Source: Paraburkholderia fungorum (GTDB lineage Bacteria > Pseudomonadota > Gammaproteobacteria > Burkholderiales > Burkholderiaceae). From it: a stretch of 64,000 nucleotides of DNA. Below, piece by piece: positions 51,428 through 59,712 of this stretch (position 1 is the stretch's first letter; each line of letters begins with the position of its first letter). A program made the position numbers and the translations under genes. The stretch covers positions 248,001 through 312,000 of the forward strand of contig NZ_CADFGE010000010.1 of the NCBI RefSeq assembly GCF_902833645.1. Reading direction: 5' to 3'. The notes under the pieces were generated by a model, which saw only the letters and a program-made list of their open reading frames with translations, had not been told where the DNA came from and made no database searches.

Positions 51428-52375
51428 TCACGCAGCTACCGCCGCAAGCGATGCCACCGACGGCATCGAAAAATCCAATGCCTGAAGCTGCTGCAACAAC
51501 GCGCCCGACTGCGCCGGATTCATCGGCGTGAGCGGTGGGCGCACCCGCGTCCACTCCGGGTCGTGTGCAAAGTGCGCGACGATGCTTTTCAACGCGGGGA
51601 TCATCGGTTGTGCTTGCACGGCGAGGCGAACCATCGCGACCTTGCCTTCCCATATCGCCCTTTCTTCCAGCGTCGCCGCGTTCAGCAGACTCGCGATCGC
51701 ATGCGGCTGAATATTCGCGGTAGCCGAAATGCAGCCGGCCGCGCCCAGCGGCAGCGCTTTGCCGAGCAAAGCCTCGGACGCGGGAAACACGGCGAAGCCG
51801 GGAAACTTCTCAAGCATCGCCGCGGTGTTGGCCCAGTCGCCTGAACTGTCCTTGATGCCGACCACGGTTTGCGGATACGCCGCGATCAGCCGCTCGATCA
51901 GCGTATGGGTGATCGGCACGCCGGTGAACTGCGGGATGTGATACAGCAGCACGCGCAACTGATCCGAGCCGACGGCCTGGATCACGTCCGAGTAGTACGC
52001 GAACAGGCCGTCGTCGCTGACACCTTTATAGAAGAACGGCGGCAGCATCAAGGCGCCGGCGCAGCCGGCTTCGGCCGCGTGACGGGTCAAGGCGATCGCG
52101 TCAGGCAACGCGCATGCACCGGTGCCGGGCAGCATCTGGGCGGGGTCGATACCGGCTTCGAGCACCTGATCCAGCAATGTGTGGCGTTCGGCAAGGCTCA
52201 GCGAATTCGCTTCGCTATTCGTGCCGAACAGCGCGAGGCCGGCGCCCTGCCCGACCAGCCACCGGCAAAACGCGACAAAGCGCGCTGCATCGACATCCGG
52301 CCCGGCGGTGAACGGCGTAACCACCGGCGCAAACACGCGTGGTTTGGCAAAAGCAGATAGACGGCTTACGGACAT
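51428..52375 (-). CDS. DapA-like aldolase/hydratase (DHDPS family)
   Basis: A 315-residue class I aldolase of the dihydrodipicolinate synthase superfamily. The Schiff-base lysine is Lys175 (VVGIKDSSGDW) and the catalytic tyrosine Tyr145 (LLYHIPQFTG). The substrate loop is GTNSEA rather than the GTTGE of true DapA, so a pyruvate aldolase or hydratase-aldolase for a catabolic intermediate is more likely. AGGAGATCCGC precedes the ATG at 52375. It lies downstream of the esterase gene, 45 bases away, on the same strand. Confidence 0.86.
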   Translation of the reverse strand: MSVSRLSAFAKPRVFAPVVTPFTAGPDVDAARFVAFCRWLVGQGAGLALFGTNSEANSLSLAERHTLLDQVLEAGIDPAQMLPGTGACALPDAIALTRHAAEAGCAGALMLPPFFYKGVSDDGLFAYYSDVIQAVGSDQLRVLLYHIPQFTGVPITHTLIERLIAAYPQTVVGIKDSSGDWANTAAMLEKFPGFAVFPASEALLGKALPLGAAGCISATANIQPHAIASLLNAATLEERAIWEGKVAMVRLAVQAQPMIPALKSIVAHFAHDPEWTRVRPPLTPMNPAQSGALLQQLQALDFSMPSVASLAAVAA

Positions 52376-52420
52376 GCGGATCTCCTGATTAGCTGGACGG
52401 ATAGGCGTAGACGTGGACAA

Positions 52421-53377
52421 TCAGGCGCTGAAAAAATCGAGCATCGCGTCGCCTAACAAGGTCTCGCCCGAATCGAAATGCGCGACCACCGATGTGTGGT
52501 TGTGCCGCAGCATCTGCACGAAGCGCGGTGCGCGTTTGGGCGCGCCGTCGCCGGCACGTTGACGCGCCAGCAGAACGCGCTCGAAGAAAGCCGCGCCGTA
52601 AGCGTCCAGATAAGGGTTCTCGTATTCGGCGACGACCACCATCAGCGGCGTGTCGAAATGCGCCGCATGGCTCAGCGGCGAGCGCACGGCGTAGCGCGTT
52701 TCGTCCGCGCCGAAATAGGCGCGCACACCGGCTGCGTTCGGGTTATCGGGCCGCACGTCGGCGGCCAGCCGGGCGCTGATCAACACCGCACCGGCGACAG
52801 CCGAAGCGCCTTCACGCAGCGCGGCATACAGCGGATCGCACAGATACGTGGCGACATGCGCACCGCCCGCCGAATGTCCGACCAGAAAGATCCTTTGCGG
52901 ATTGCCGCCGAAACCGGCGACGTGTTTCTGTGCCCACGCGAGTGCAGCGGCGACGTCGTCCGCGCCGGCGGGATATGGCGCTTCAGGCGCGAGCCGGTAT
53001 TCGACGTTCAGCGCGACACAACCCTGCCGGGCGAACCAGCGCGACACGTTGTCGTAAATGAGTCCGTTGAAGCTCTTGCTGCCGCGCAGGAACGCACCGC
53101 CGTGGACGAACAGCATGACATCGGCGTTGCCCTTCTCCCTCGTTTGCGCACAAGCAAACACATCCAGACGCTGCCGCTCATGGCCACCGTAGGCGATATC
53201 GCGCGCCACCTCGAGCGGCTCTCCCGCATCGCGCGCAGCAGCCACCAGCGGCGAATACGCGGCGATCACCAGGTCGCGATGCGCATTGATATCGCGCCCC
53301 CAGACCGGTCCGATCTGCGCAAAGCGCTGCCTGAGCGTGGCGGAAAGACTGCCCAACGGTTCCTGCAAGGTGTGCAT
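52421..53377 (-). CDS. Alpha/beta hydrolase (HSL-type esterase/lipase)
   Basis: A 318-residue cytoplasmic esterase. The oxyanion motif is HGGAF (92-96), the nucleophile Ser169 in VGHSAGGAH, and the catalytic histidine is probably in HNHTSVVAHFDSG near the C-terminus. VALNVEYRLAPEAPYPAGADDV is typical of the hormone-sensitive-lipase branch and of kynurenine-formamidase-like enzymes. It is first in a two-gene operon with the aldolase, diverging from the VOC/dehydrogenase operon. Confidence 0.88.
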   Translation of the reverse strand: MHTLQEPLGSLSATLRQRFAQIGPVWGRDINAHRDLVIAAYSPLVAAARDAGEPLEVARDIAYGGHERQRLDVFACAQTREKGNADVMLFVHGGAFLRGSKSFNGLIYDNVSRWFARQGCVALNVEYRLAPEAPYPAGADDVAAALAWAQKHVAGFGGNPQRIFLVGHSAGGAHVATYLCDPLYAALREGASAVAGAVLISARLAADVRPDNPNAAGVRAYFGADETRYAVRSPLSHAAHFDTPLMVVVAEYENPYLDAYGAAFFERVLLARQRAGDGAPKRAPRFVQMLRHNHTSVVAHFDSGETLLGDAMLDFFSA

Positions 53378-53462
53378 CGGTGGTCCTCATACAGTGCGGC
53401 GGATCGGCGCTAACAACACCGATCCACGTATGAGAACCATTCTGGTATATCAAATCGTTTTT

Positions 53463-53490
53463 GTGTATACATTTGTTATACGTAGTATAC
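53463..53490. promoter_or_regulatory. Two GTATAC operator-like boxes at the esterase/VOC divergent promoter
   Basis: GTGTATACAT (core GTATAC 53465-53470) and AGTATACCTG (core 53485-53490) are 20 bases apart, about two helical turns. They lie in the 217-base divergent region. Regulation by the GntR/FCD protein at 50.6 kb is inferred from motif sharing. Confidence 0.65.
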
Positions 53491-53594
53491 CTGGTGAAGT
53501 TGCGGACACACTTGATTCAAAGTGACGACAACCCTCTCTACGCCGACAGGCGATTCACTCAGCAGAACAACGCAGGACAACCCTAGGAAATCTC

Positions 53595-54023
53595 ATGGAC
53601 AAGCTCCGCCACATCGCGCTTTCGGTCGAAGATCCCGAAGCCGCCGCGCAATTCTTCGAACAGGCATTCGGCATGCGCCGCGCCGGCAACGCGATGCGCG
53701 GCATCTATATGACGGACGGCACGATGAACGTGGCGCTCCTCAACTTCAAGGACGAGACCGTTCCCGGTTACGCGGGGCTGAAGGACGTGCGCGGCGTGAT
53801 TCACTTCGGCATGTGGGTGGACAGCGTCGAAGACACCGCGGCGCGCGTGGTCGCGGCGGGCGGCACGTATCTGACGGGACGCCACGAGAAAGATCCGAAC
53901 GTGTTCTACGAAGTGAAATACCGCATGCCCGACGGCACCGTGTTCGACATCACCGAAAACGGCTGGAAAGGTGCGGTGAAGGAAGTCGCGCCTGCCGCAC
54001 AAGCCGCCGATCCACAAGCATGA
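53595..54023 (+). CDS. VOC-superfamily (glyoxalase-like) protein
   Basis: A 142-residue VOC protein. Ligand candidates are in MDKLRHIALSVEDPEAAAQFFEQAFGM (His6) and GVIHFGMWVDSVEDTAARV (His), but the expected C-terminal glutamate is unclear (MPDGTVFDITENGW). The substrate is unknown. Its stop overlaps the start of the dehydrogenase gene (ATGA), so the two enzymes are translationally coupled and probably act in the same pathway. GAAATCTC rather than a strong ribosome-binding site precedes the ATG. Confidence 0.82.
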   Translation: MDKLRHIALSVEDPEAAAQFFEQAFGMRRAGNAMRGIYMTDGTMNVALLNFKDETVPGYAGLKDVRGVIHFGMWVDSVEDTAARVVAAGGTYLTGRHEKDPNVFYEVKYRMPDGTVFDITENGWKGAVKEVAPAAQAADPQA

Positions 54024-55000
54024 GCGCGCCTGTCAGCGCCAACGTCAACGAGAGCGCGAGCAGCACGCATGTGCTCGCGCTGATCGCACTGCCGGACGCG
54101 ACACTGGATGCGCTGCGGCGCGGCTATACGCTTCACTATCATCCCGACGGGTGGGACGCGGCCTTGTCGGCCGAGGTCGATCCGGCGAACCTGCGCGCGG
54201 TGGTAACCAACGGCTCGACCGGCTTATCCGCTGCGCAGATGGCCGCGCTGCCCGCGCTGGAGATCGTCAGCGCGTTCGGCGCCGGCTACGAGAACGTCGA
54301 CGTGGCCGCCGCCACGCGGCGCGGCATCGTGGTAACCCATGCACCCGGCGCGAATGCGGCGACCGTCGCCGATCACGCAATCGGTCTGCTGCTCGCGCTC
54401 GCACGCGGCTATGCGCCGCTCACCGACGCGGTGCGTGCCGGGCGTTGGCAGGCCTCGCGTGCCGAGCGGCCCACCTTGACGGGTGCACGCCTCGGGCTGC
54501 TTGGAATGGGGCGCATCGGCCGGCTAATCGCGGCGCGCGCGCAGGGCTTCGACATGACGCTCGGCTATCACGGACGCCGGCCGCACGCCGACGCGCCGGG
54601 CCGCTATTACGCGGAGCTCATCGAACTGGCCGCCGACAGCGATTTTCTCGTCATCGCCTGCAACGGTGGCGCCGCGACCCGGCATCTGGTCGATCGCGAG
54701 GTGCTGCAAGCGCTGGGGCCGAACGGCTACGTGGTGAATGTGTCGCGCGGGTCCGTGCTCGACACGCAAGCGTTGATCGACGCGCTCGCTCACGCCGCGA
54801 TCGCCGGTGCCGGGCTCGACGTGATCGAAGACGAACCCGAGGTGCCGGCCGCCCTGCTCGATCATCCCGGTGTGTTGATCACCCCGCACATCGCGGGCCG
54901 CTCGCCCGCTTCATTGATTGCGCAGCGAGACGCGCTACTCGCCAGTCTGTCCCAGCACTTCGCACGCGCTCCCATCGAATTCGCGGTACGCGCGGCCTGA
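54020..55000 (+). CDS. D-2-hydroxyacid dehydrogenase
   Basis: A 326-residue NAD(P)-dependent dehydrogenase that interconverts 2-oxo acids and D-2-hydroxy acids (glyoxylate/hydroxypyruvate reductase type). The cofactor motif is LGLLGMGRIGRLIA, with the catalytic Arg in NVSRGSVLDTQAL, Glu in DVIEDEPEVP and His in ITPHIAGRSP. Its coupling to the VOC gene and position before the porin gene place it in the GntR-linked catabolic cluster. Confidence 0.9.
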   Translation: MSAPVSANVNESASSTHVLALIALPDATLDALRRGYTLHYHPDGWDAALSAEVDPANLRAVVTNGSTGLSAAQMAALPALEIVSAFGAGYENVDVAAATRRGIVVTHAPGANAATVADHAIGLLLALARGYAPLTDAVRAGRWQASRAERPTLTGARLGLLGMGRIGRLIAARAQGFDMTLGYHGRRPHADAPGRYYAELIELAADSDFLVIACNGGAATRHLVDREVLQALGPNGYVVNVSRGSVLDTQALIDALAHAAIAGAGLDVIEDEPEVPAALLDHPGVLITPHIAGRSPASLIAQRDALLASLSQHFARAPIEFAVRAA

Positions 55001-55068
55001 AAACGTGGCGGCGCAGCGTCGCGCCGCCACCTGATGCTGCATTGCTGTCCCGCTGTCGTCCCACTGTC

Positions 55069-55101
55069 GTCCTGTTGCCGTCCTGTTGCCGTCCTGTTGT
55101 T
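55069..55101. repeat. Short 11-bp direct repeats before the first porin gene
   Basis: GTCCTGTTGCC is repeated twice and then once with two changes, in a pyrimidine-rich 190-base gap. The gap has no reading frame. Confidence 0.8.
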
Positions 55102-55191
55102 GCCTCATCGCCGTCCCGCCGGTGTTCTGCTGATGTCCCGTTGCAATCTCGCTGTGCTCTCGCTGTTCCCAACCGCATAAGAGGATCCGCC

Positions 55192-56217
55192 ATGAACGTT
55201 CGATCGCTGGGCGCGCTCGCGCTCAGTTGCGCCGCCGCATGGGGACTTGCGTCCCATGCCGTCAAAGCGCAAACCTCCGTCACCCTGTATGGACTCGTCG
55301 GGCTCGATGTCGCCAGCACCAAACGGAGCAACGGGCCGTCCGCCGCCATCGCCGAACAGAGCCCGGGATTGACGGCACCTTACTGGGGCATCCGCGTCAA
55401 CGAGGAACTCGGCGCCGGCTATCGCGCGATCGCCGTGCTGGAAAGCTTCTTCCAGCCGACGAACGGCGGCATCGGCCGCACCGCCGCCGATCCGTTCTGG
55501 GGACGCAATTCATACGTGGGTATCGCGGGGCCGTTCGGACGCGTGACGCTCGGCCGGCATACCAATCTGCTCTACCTTGCCGAGCAGGCGGTCAATCCGT
55601 TTCAGGCCTCGATCCTGTTCTCGCCACTGGTCATGCAAACCTTCACCGCGCCTTACGGCGGTGCGCTTGCGGGCGATACCGTCTGGAACAACGGCATTCA
55701 GTACACCAGCCCCAACCTGAACGGACTGACCACCACCGCGGTGTATGCGCCTGGCGGTTTCGCGGGTGCGAACGGCACGTACAACGCCGCGCTCTCGACC
55801 CTCTATGCAGGCGGCTCGCTCACCGCTGTCGCGACCGTACAACGCACACGGGTGGTCGCCGGTGTGGCGTCGCCGACACAGAACGCGTACCTCGTCGGCG
55901 CCGCCTATGATTTTTCGCTCTTCAAACTGTACGGCGCGCTGCAAGGTCTGCGTACCGATGCGGCCGACATCGGCGCACACACCTACGAAGCCGGTCTCTC
56001 GGTTCCGCTGACCTCGCAACTCAGCGCACTCGCCGAATGGTCGTACACCCGCCGCAGCGCGCCGAAGAACGCCGTCACCGGCCGCAATACGGGCTCCGCG
56101 GGCCTCGACTACTTCCTCTCCAAACGCACCGATCTTTACCTGGTAAGCGTCTACGACAAGCTTTCCGGTTCTGGGACCGCAATGACCTATGCAGCCGGAA
56201 TCAGGCATCTGTTTTGA
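55192..56217 (+). CDS. Outer-membrane porin, gram-negative trimeric type
   Basis: A 341-residue general porin (OmpC/Burkholderia Opc type). A signal peptide ends near VKAQ (residue 26), then comes SVTLYGLVGLDVAST, the classic first strand. GRNSYVGIAGPFGRVTLGRHTNLLY carries the loop-3 region, and it ends in the terminal aromatic GIRHLF needed for barrel assembly. GAGGATCC precedes the ATG. It probably admits the substrate of the adjacent catabolic genes. Confidence 0.93.
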   Translation: MNVRSLGALALSCAAAWGLASHAVKAQTSVTLYGLVGLDVASTKRSNGPSAAIAEQSPGLTAPYWGIRVNEELGAGYRAIAVLESFFQPTNGGIGRTAADPFWGRNSYVGIAGPFGRVTLGRHTNLLYLAEQAVNPFQASILFSPLVMQTFTAPYGGALAGDTVWNNGIQYTSPNLNGLTTTAVYAPGGFAGANGTYNAALSTLYAGGSLTAVATVQRTRVVAGVASPTQNAYLVGAAYDFSLFKLYGALQGLRTDAADIGAHTYEAGLSVPLTSQLSALAEWSYTRRSAPKNAVTGRNTGSAGLDYFLSKRTDLYLVSVYDKLSGSGTAMTYAAGIRHLF

Positions 56218-56323
56218 CGCGCGATGCCATCAGGGTCAACCCGCTATAACTAAACCGCTGTTTTGTATAAAAAAATAAAGCTCGGAATCCAAATTTTGCC
56301 GTGGGTATAATTTTCTTCAGTTT

Positions 56324-56333
56324 GTGTATACAC
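56324..56333. promoter_or_regulatory. GTGTATACAC palindrome upstream of the second porin gene
   Basis: A perfect 10-bp palindrome with the GTATAC core found before gntR and the esterase gene, 88 bases upstream of the second porin start. It is probably an operator of the GntR/FCD protein. Confidence 0.65.
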
Positions 56334-56420
56334 GACGAAAAAGGATGTAACCGCGGCTGTCGCGCGCGACGACAGCACTCTCACTCACTCGAAAAAAACA
56401 ACGATCGGTTTGGAGACTGA

Positions 56421-57461
56421 ATGAAAAAGAAAGCACTCGTGTCCGGCGCCGTCATGCTTGCATGCGCCGGAGCACACGCGCAGTCGAGCGTCTGGCTGTC
56501 GGGCTATGTCGATATGAACATCGAACATCTGATCTCGTCCGGTTCCGGCGGAAACGTGACCCGCATGTCGAGCGGCGGCCTGAACAACTCACGCTTCAAC
56601 TTGAGCGGCGTCGAAGATCTGGGCGGCGGCAACAAGGCCGTGTTCACCGTCGAGCCGATGTTCTCCGCCAACACCGGCGTGCAGTCGACGCAGTTCCGCC
56701 AGTCGTTCGTGGGCCTGAAAGGCAACTGGGGTGAAGTGACGATGGGCCGGCAGTTCACGCCCTCGTACTGGATTGCGGGCTACGCCGATCCGAGCTGGGC
56801 CGCCGACTTCAGTATGGTCAACAACATGGAGTTCTTCTACGCGTCGTATCGCGTGGATAACGCGATCCAGTACAAGACGCCGAGCTTCTACGGCTTCACC
56901 GGCCGGATCATGGCGACCACCGGCGTGGGCGACAGTACGCGCGCGGGGCGTTTCCTGAGCACCAGTATCGAATATCGGCACGGACCGGTTTTCCTCGGCG
57001 CCGTGAGCGAGTTGCAATACACGCGCGATATTTTCAAGTCCTCGCAGATTCATTCGTCGCGCGACAACTATTTCTCCGCCGTCTACAAGTTCGGCGGTTT
57101 CGAGCCGACGTTTATCTATCACACGTACAACGGCTACTACGCGTATCCGCCTTACGTGGCCTTCAATTCGCAAGGGTGGGACGCACAGATCGGCGCGCGC
57201 TGGAACATCGACGGGCGCAATCGTCTGTACGTGAGCGTGGTGCATCGTCACGACGACAACAACACCAGCATTTCCAGCGCGACCGGTGGCGTGATTGGCT
57301 ACATCTACGGTTTGTCGAAACGGACCGACCTGTATGCGACTTTCGCGCACGTGACGCATCAGCATGATGTGCCTGTTCCCTATCCGGTCACGTTCCAGGT
57401 GTATCCGAACGGCGGACAGAATCCGAGCGGCTTCCAGTTCGGGATTCGTCACGCGTTCTAA
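56421..57461 (+). CDS. Outer-membrane porin, second copy
   Basis: A 346-residue porin of the same family but clearly diverged from the first. The signal peptide ends at AHAQ (residue 21). SSVWLSGYVDMNIEHLISSGSGGNVTRMSSGG starts the barrel, RQSFVGLKGNWGEVTMGRQFTPSYW carries the loop-3 region, and FGIRHAF is the C-terminal strand. It has its own promoter region with a GTATAC palindrome and is followed 19 bases later by the LVIVD gene. Confidence 0.93.
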   Translation: MKKKALVSGAVMLACAGAHAQSSVWLSGYVDMNIEHLISSGSGGNVTRMSSGGLNNSRFNLSGVEDLGGGNKAVFTVEPMFSANTGVQSTQFRQSFVGLKGNWGEVTMGRQFTPSYWIAGYADPSWAADFSMVNNMEFFYASYRVDNAIQYKTPSFYGFTGRIMATTGVGDSTRAGRFLSTSIEYRHGPVFLGAVSELQYTRDIFKSSQIHSSRDNYFSAVYKFGGFEPTFIYHTYNGYYAYPPYVAFNSQGWDAQIGARWNIDGRNRLYVSVVHRHDDNNTSISSATGGVIGYIYGLSKRTDLYATFAHVTHQHDVPVPYPVTFQVYPNGGQNPSGFQFGIRHAF

Positions 57462-57480
57462 TATAAAAAGGAGGAAGCCA

Positions 57481-59274
57481 ATGCTTCGCAAACGCAATTT
57501 CAAATCCACTCTCGCAACAGGCGTCCTGTTGACGTTCGTGTCCGCGGCGGCTTGTGCCGCCACGGAAAATGCGCCGGCCGCGTCGGCGCCGGACGCTGCG
57601 GCATCGGCTGCACAAGTGACGCCCGGTACGCCGAATGTCAAGGATCCCTACCTTGCCCAGTGGCTGCGCCTGACGCCCGATCGCCGGCCTGCCCCGCTCA
57701 AGCCGGGCGTCGACTACGGGATGGACCCGGCAACCGGCCAGTTCGTATGGCCGAAGGCCACTCCTGAAGTGCATCAGGGCCAGCACTTCCCGGGGGAAAT
57801 GACCACATGGGACAAGAAGAGCTATGCCAAGGACGTCAAGGTTCTGGCCTTCTACCCTCTTGTCGACTCGCCCTTCCACGCCTGGAACAATATCGCCGAC
57901 TTCAACGGCCGCCGTTACCTCTATATCCACGATCGCGACTATATGCGGATCATGGACGTCACCGATCCCGCCAACGGCAAGATCGTGTTTTCGCAGGGCG
58001 GCACGTGGGGACCGAAGGGACCGACCGAGAAGTTCGATCCGAACAACGTGCATGACTATCTCGGCGGCGCCACGATCGTATGGAGCAAGAAGCTCGGCAA
58101 GCCCGTGCTGGTTGCCTCGTTCGAAATTGGCCGCTACGGTCTGATGACCGACAAGAGCGAGCAGCCGGATAAGGTTGAAGCGCAGCGCCACTACAACTCG
58201 CTCAAGGGCTTCAAGGTCTTCGAAATGGACGGCCCGCTGCCGAGCCAATGGAAGCTGATCGCCACGCGCACGACCGACTACAAGCATCCCGATGCGCCGG
58301 TCGGCCAGCAGCAGGGTTCGGGCTCGCTTGACGCGCCGGAATATTACGGCGGCAAGTACATGATCCTGTCGGCCGCGCCGGATGACAGCTACGCGCTGAC
58401 CGAGTACCCGAACTATCTGTATTCGCCGGGTTATCAGGTTTGGGACATGTCGGACCCCGCCGATCCGAAGTTCGTCTCGCAGATCTCGGTGCCGGGACAG
58501 AAAGTCGGCAATGAAGCTGACGAGCAGGCTTATCTGCTGAACCCGCGCGCCGGCAATCGCACTTCGTGGATGGGTTCACGGATTCCAATCTTCTTGCCCA
58601 AGCCTTTGGAACAAGGCGGCAAGATTGGTTTCGGCGCGATGGGCGGTCTGGGTCTTTATTCATTCGACCTGTCCAATCCGGCGCAGCCGAAGATTCTTGG
58701 CAACGTGAATACGGCGCCGAGCTTTGCGGGTACCGAGTACGACAATGCCGACGTCAGCCAGTACGAACGCACGGGCTTCGTGCTGACGAGTGGTTATCCG
58801 ATGAACCGCGATTGCTACGAGCCGTACAAGGACATTTTCGTCGTCGATGCTCGCGATCCGTCGCATCTGAAGGTAGCGGGCAAGCTGCCGCAGCCGACAC
58901 CGCCTGAGGGTGCGCCGTTCACGAGTTTCTGCCAGCGTGGCGGCAACTTCGGTCCTAAGCGTTCGAACGCGATTGGTCAGCCGGGTGGTGCGCGTCAGGG
59001 TGTGATTCCGTATTCGTTCTATAACGCCGGCGTGCAGATTTTCGACGTACGCAATCCGGAGAAGCCGACTATCGCCGGGTATTTTGTGCCGGCGTTGGCG
59101 GACGAGAGCGAGCTGCCGAGTTATACCCTCGGCAAGGGTGTGCTGGCGATTTATACCGAGTATGACCGCAACATCATTTGGGCCTTTACGGAGAATGGGG
59201 CGTATGCATTGTCGACGCCGTTGCTGGGTAAGCCGGTGATTGGCGCGCCGTCCAAACCGTGGCCGCCGCGGTGA
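57481..59274 (+). CDS. Exported LVIVD-repeat beta-propeller protein
   Basis: A 597-residue exported protein with a signal peptide ending near ACAA (residue 25). Repeated blade-like segments of the LVIVD type (YLYIHDRDYMRIMDVTDPANGKIVFSQ, YQVWDMSDPADPKFVSQISVPG, LYSFDLSNPAQPKILGNVN, DIFVVDARDPSHLKVAGKL, VQIFDVRNPEKPTIAGYF) indicate a beta-propeller in the periplasm. The biochemical role is unknown. AAGGAGGAAGCC lies before the ATG. A cytochrome c gene follows, so electron transfer is possible. The last quarter drifts toward T/G-rich codons. Confidence 0.85.
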   Translation: MLRKRNFKSTLATGVLLTFVSAAACAATENAPAASAPDAAASAAQVTPGTPNVKDPYLAQWLRLTPDRRPAPLKPGVDYGMDPATGQFVWPKATPEVHQGQHFPGEMTTWDKKSYAKDVKVLAFYPLVDSPFHAWNNIADFNGRRYLYIHDRDYMRIMDVTDPANGKIVFSQGGTWGPKGPTEKFDPNNVHDYLGGATIVWSKKLGKPVLVASFEIGRYGLMTDKSEQPDKVEAQRHYNSLKGFKVFEMDGPLPSQWKLIATRTTDYKHPDAPVGQQQGSGSLDAPEYYGGKYMILSAAPDDSYALTEYPNYLYSPGYQVWDMSDPADPKFVSQISVPGQKVGNEADEQAYLLNPRAGNRTSWMGSRIPIFLPKPLEQGGKIGFGAMGGLGLYSFDLSNPAQPKILGNVNTAPSFAGTEYDNADVSQYERTGFVLTSGYPMNRDCYEPYKDIFVVDARDPSHLKVAGKLPQPTPPEGAPFTSFCQRGGNFGPKRSNAIGQPGGARQGVIPYSFYNAGVQIFDVRNPEKPTIAGYFVPALADESELPSYTLGKGVLAIYTEYDRNIIWAFTENGAYALSTPLLGKPVIGAPSKPWPPR

Positions 59275-59322
59275 TGCGATTGGGTTTGTTTCTTTTCTCT
59301 TGATGATTTGTCGAGCGCTTTG

Positions 59323-59357
59323 CCCTGCCGGTGGTTTTCGCCGGCGGGGTTTTTTGT
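59323..59357 (+). terminator. Rho-independent terminator after the LVIVD gene
   Basis: CCCTGCCGG and CCGGCGGGG form a 9-bp stem (one G-T pair) with a 9-base loop, followed by six or more T. It would separate the LVIVD transcript from the cytochrome c gene. Confidence 0.8.
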
Positions 59358-59376
59358 TTTTTACTGGAGTGGGATT

Positions 59377-59712
59377 GTGAGAGGAATGGTTTTTGTTGCT
59401 GCGCTGGCTGGGGTTTTGGGTGGGAGTTCGTTTGCTGCGACGCCCGGAGGTGGGATTGGTATTGCGAGTGGGGTTTCTGCTAGCGAGCAGACTTGCCGCG
59501 CTTGTCACTCGATTGACACGACCAAGGTCGGGCCGCCGTTTCGGGCTATCGCGGAGCGATATCGGGGGGAGTCTGATGCGGTCGCGAAGCTGAAGAAGAG
59601 TATGTTGGAGGGGAGTTCCGGGAAGTGGGGTACAGGGGCCGCGATGCCGGCCAATGCGATTTCGGATGCTGACGCTGAGAGGTTTGCTCGGTGGATTTTG
59701 GGGATTAAATAA
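59377..59712 (+). CDS. Small c-type cytochrome (class I)
   Basis: A 111-residue exported cytochrome c. A signal peptide ends at SFAA (about residue 21), CRACH (40-44) binds haem, and Met90 (GAAMPANA) is the probable axial ligand. KVGPPFRAIAERYRG is typical of cytochrome c-551/c5 relatives. The GTG at 59377 has GGAG 7 bases upstream; the ATG at 59386 is an alternative. Composition is strongly G+T-rich (46 of 60 bases at 59401-59460), matching the flank of repeat C rather than the upstream gene. Confidence 0.9.
   Translation: MRGMVFVAALAGVLGGSSFAATPGGGIGIASGVSASEQTCRACHSIDTTKVGPPFRAIAERYRGESDAVAKLKKSMLEGSSGKWGTGAAMPANAISDADAERFARWILGIK

Noticed and set aside
54151..55190. N-terminal part of a long frame running into the first porin
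   Set aside because: This part is out of frame with the clear D-2-hydroxyacid dehydrogenase. The porin has its own signal peptide and ribosome-binding site at 55192.
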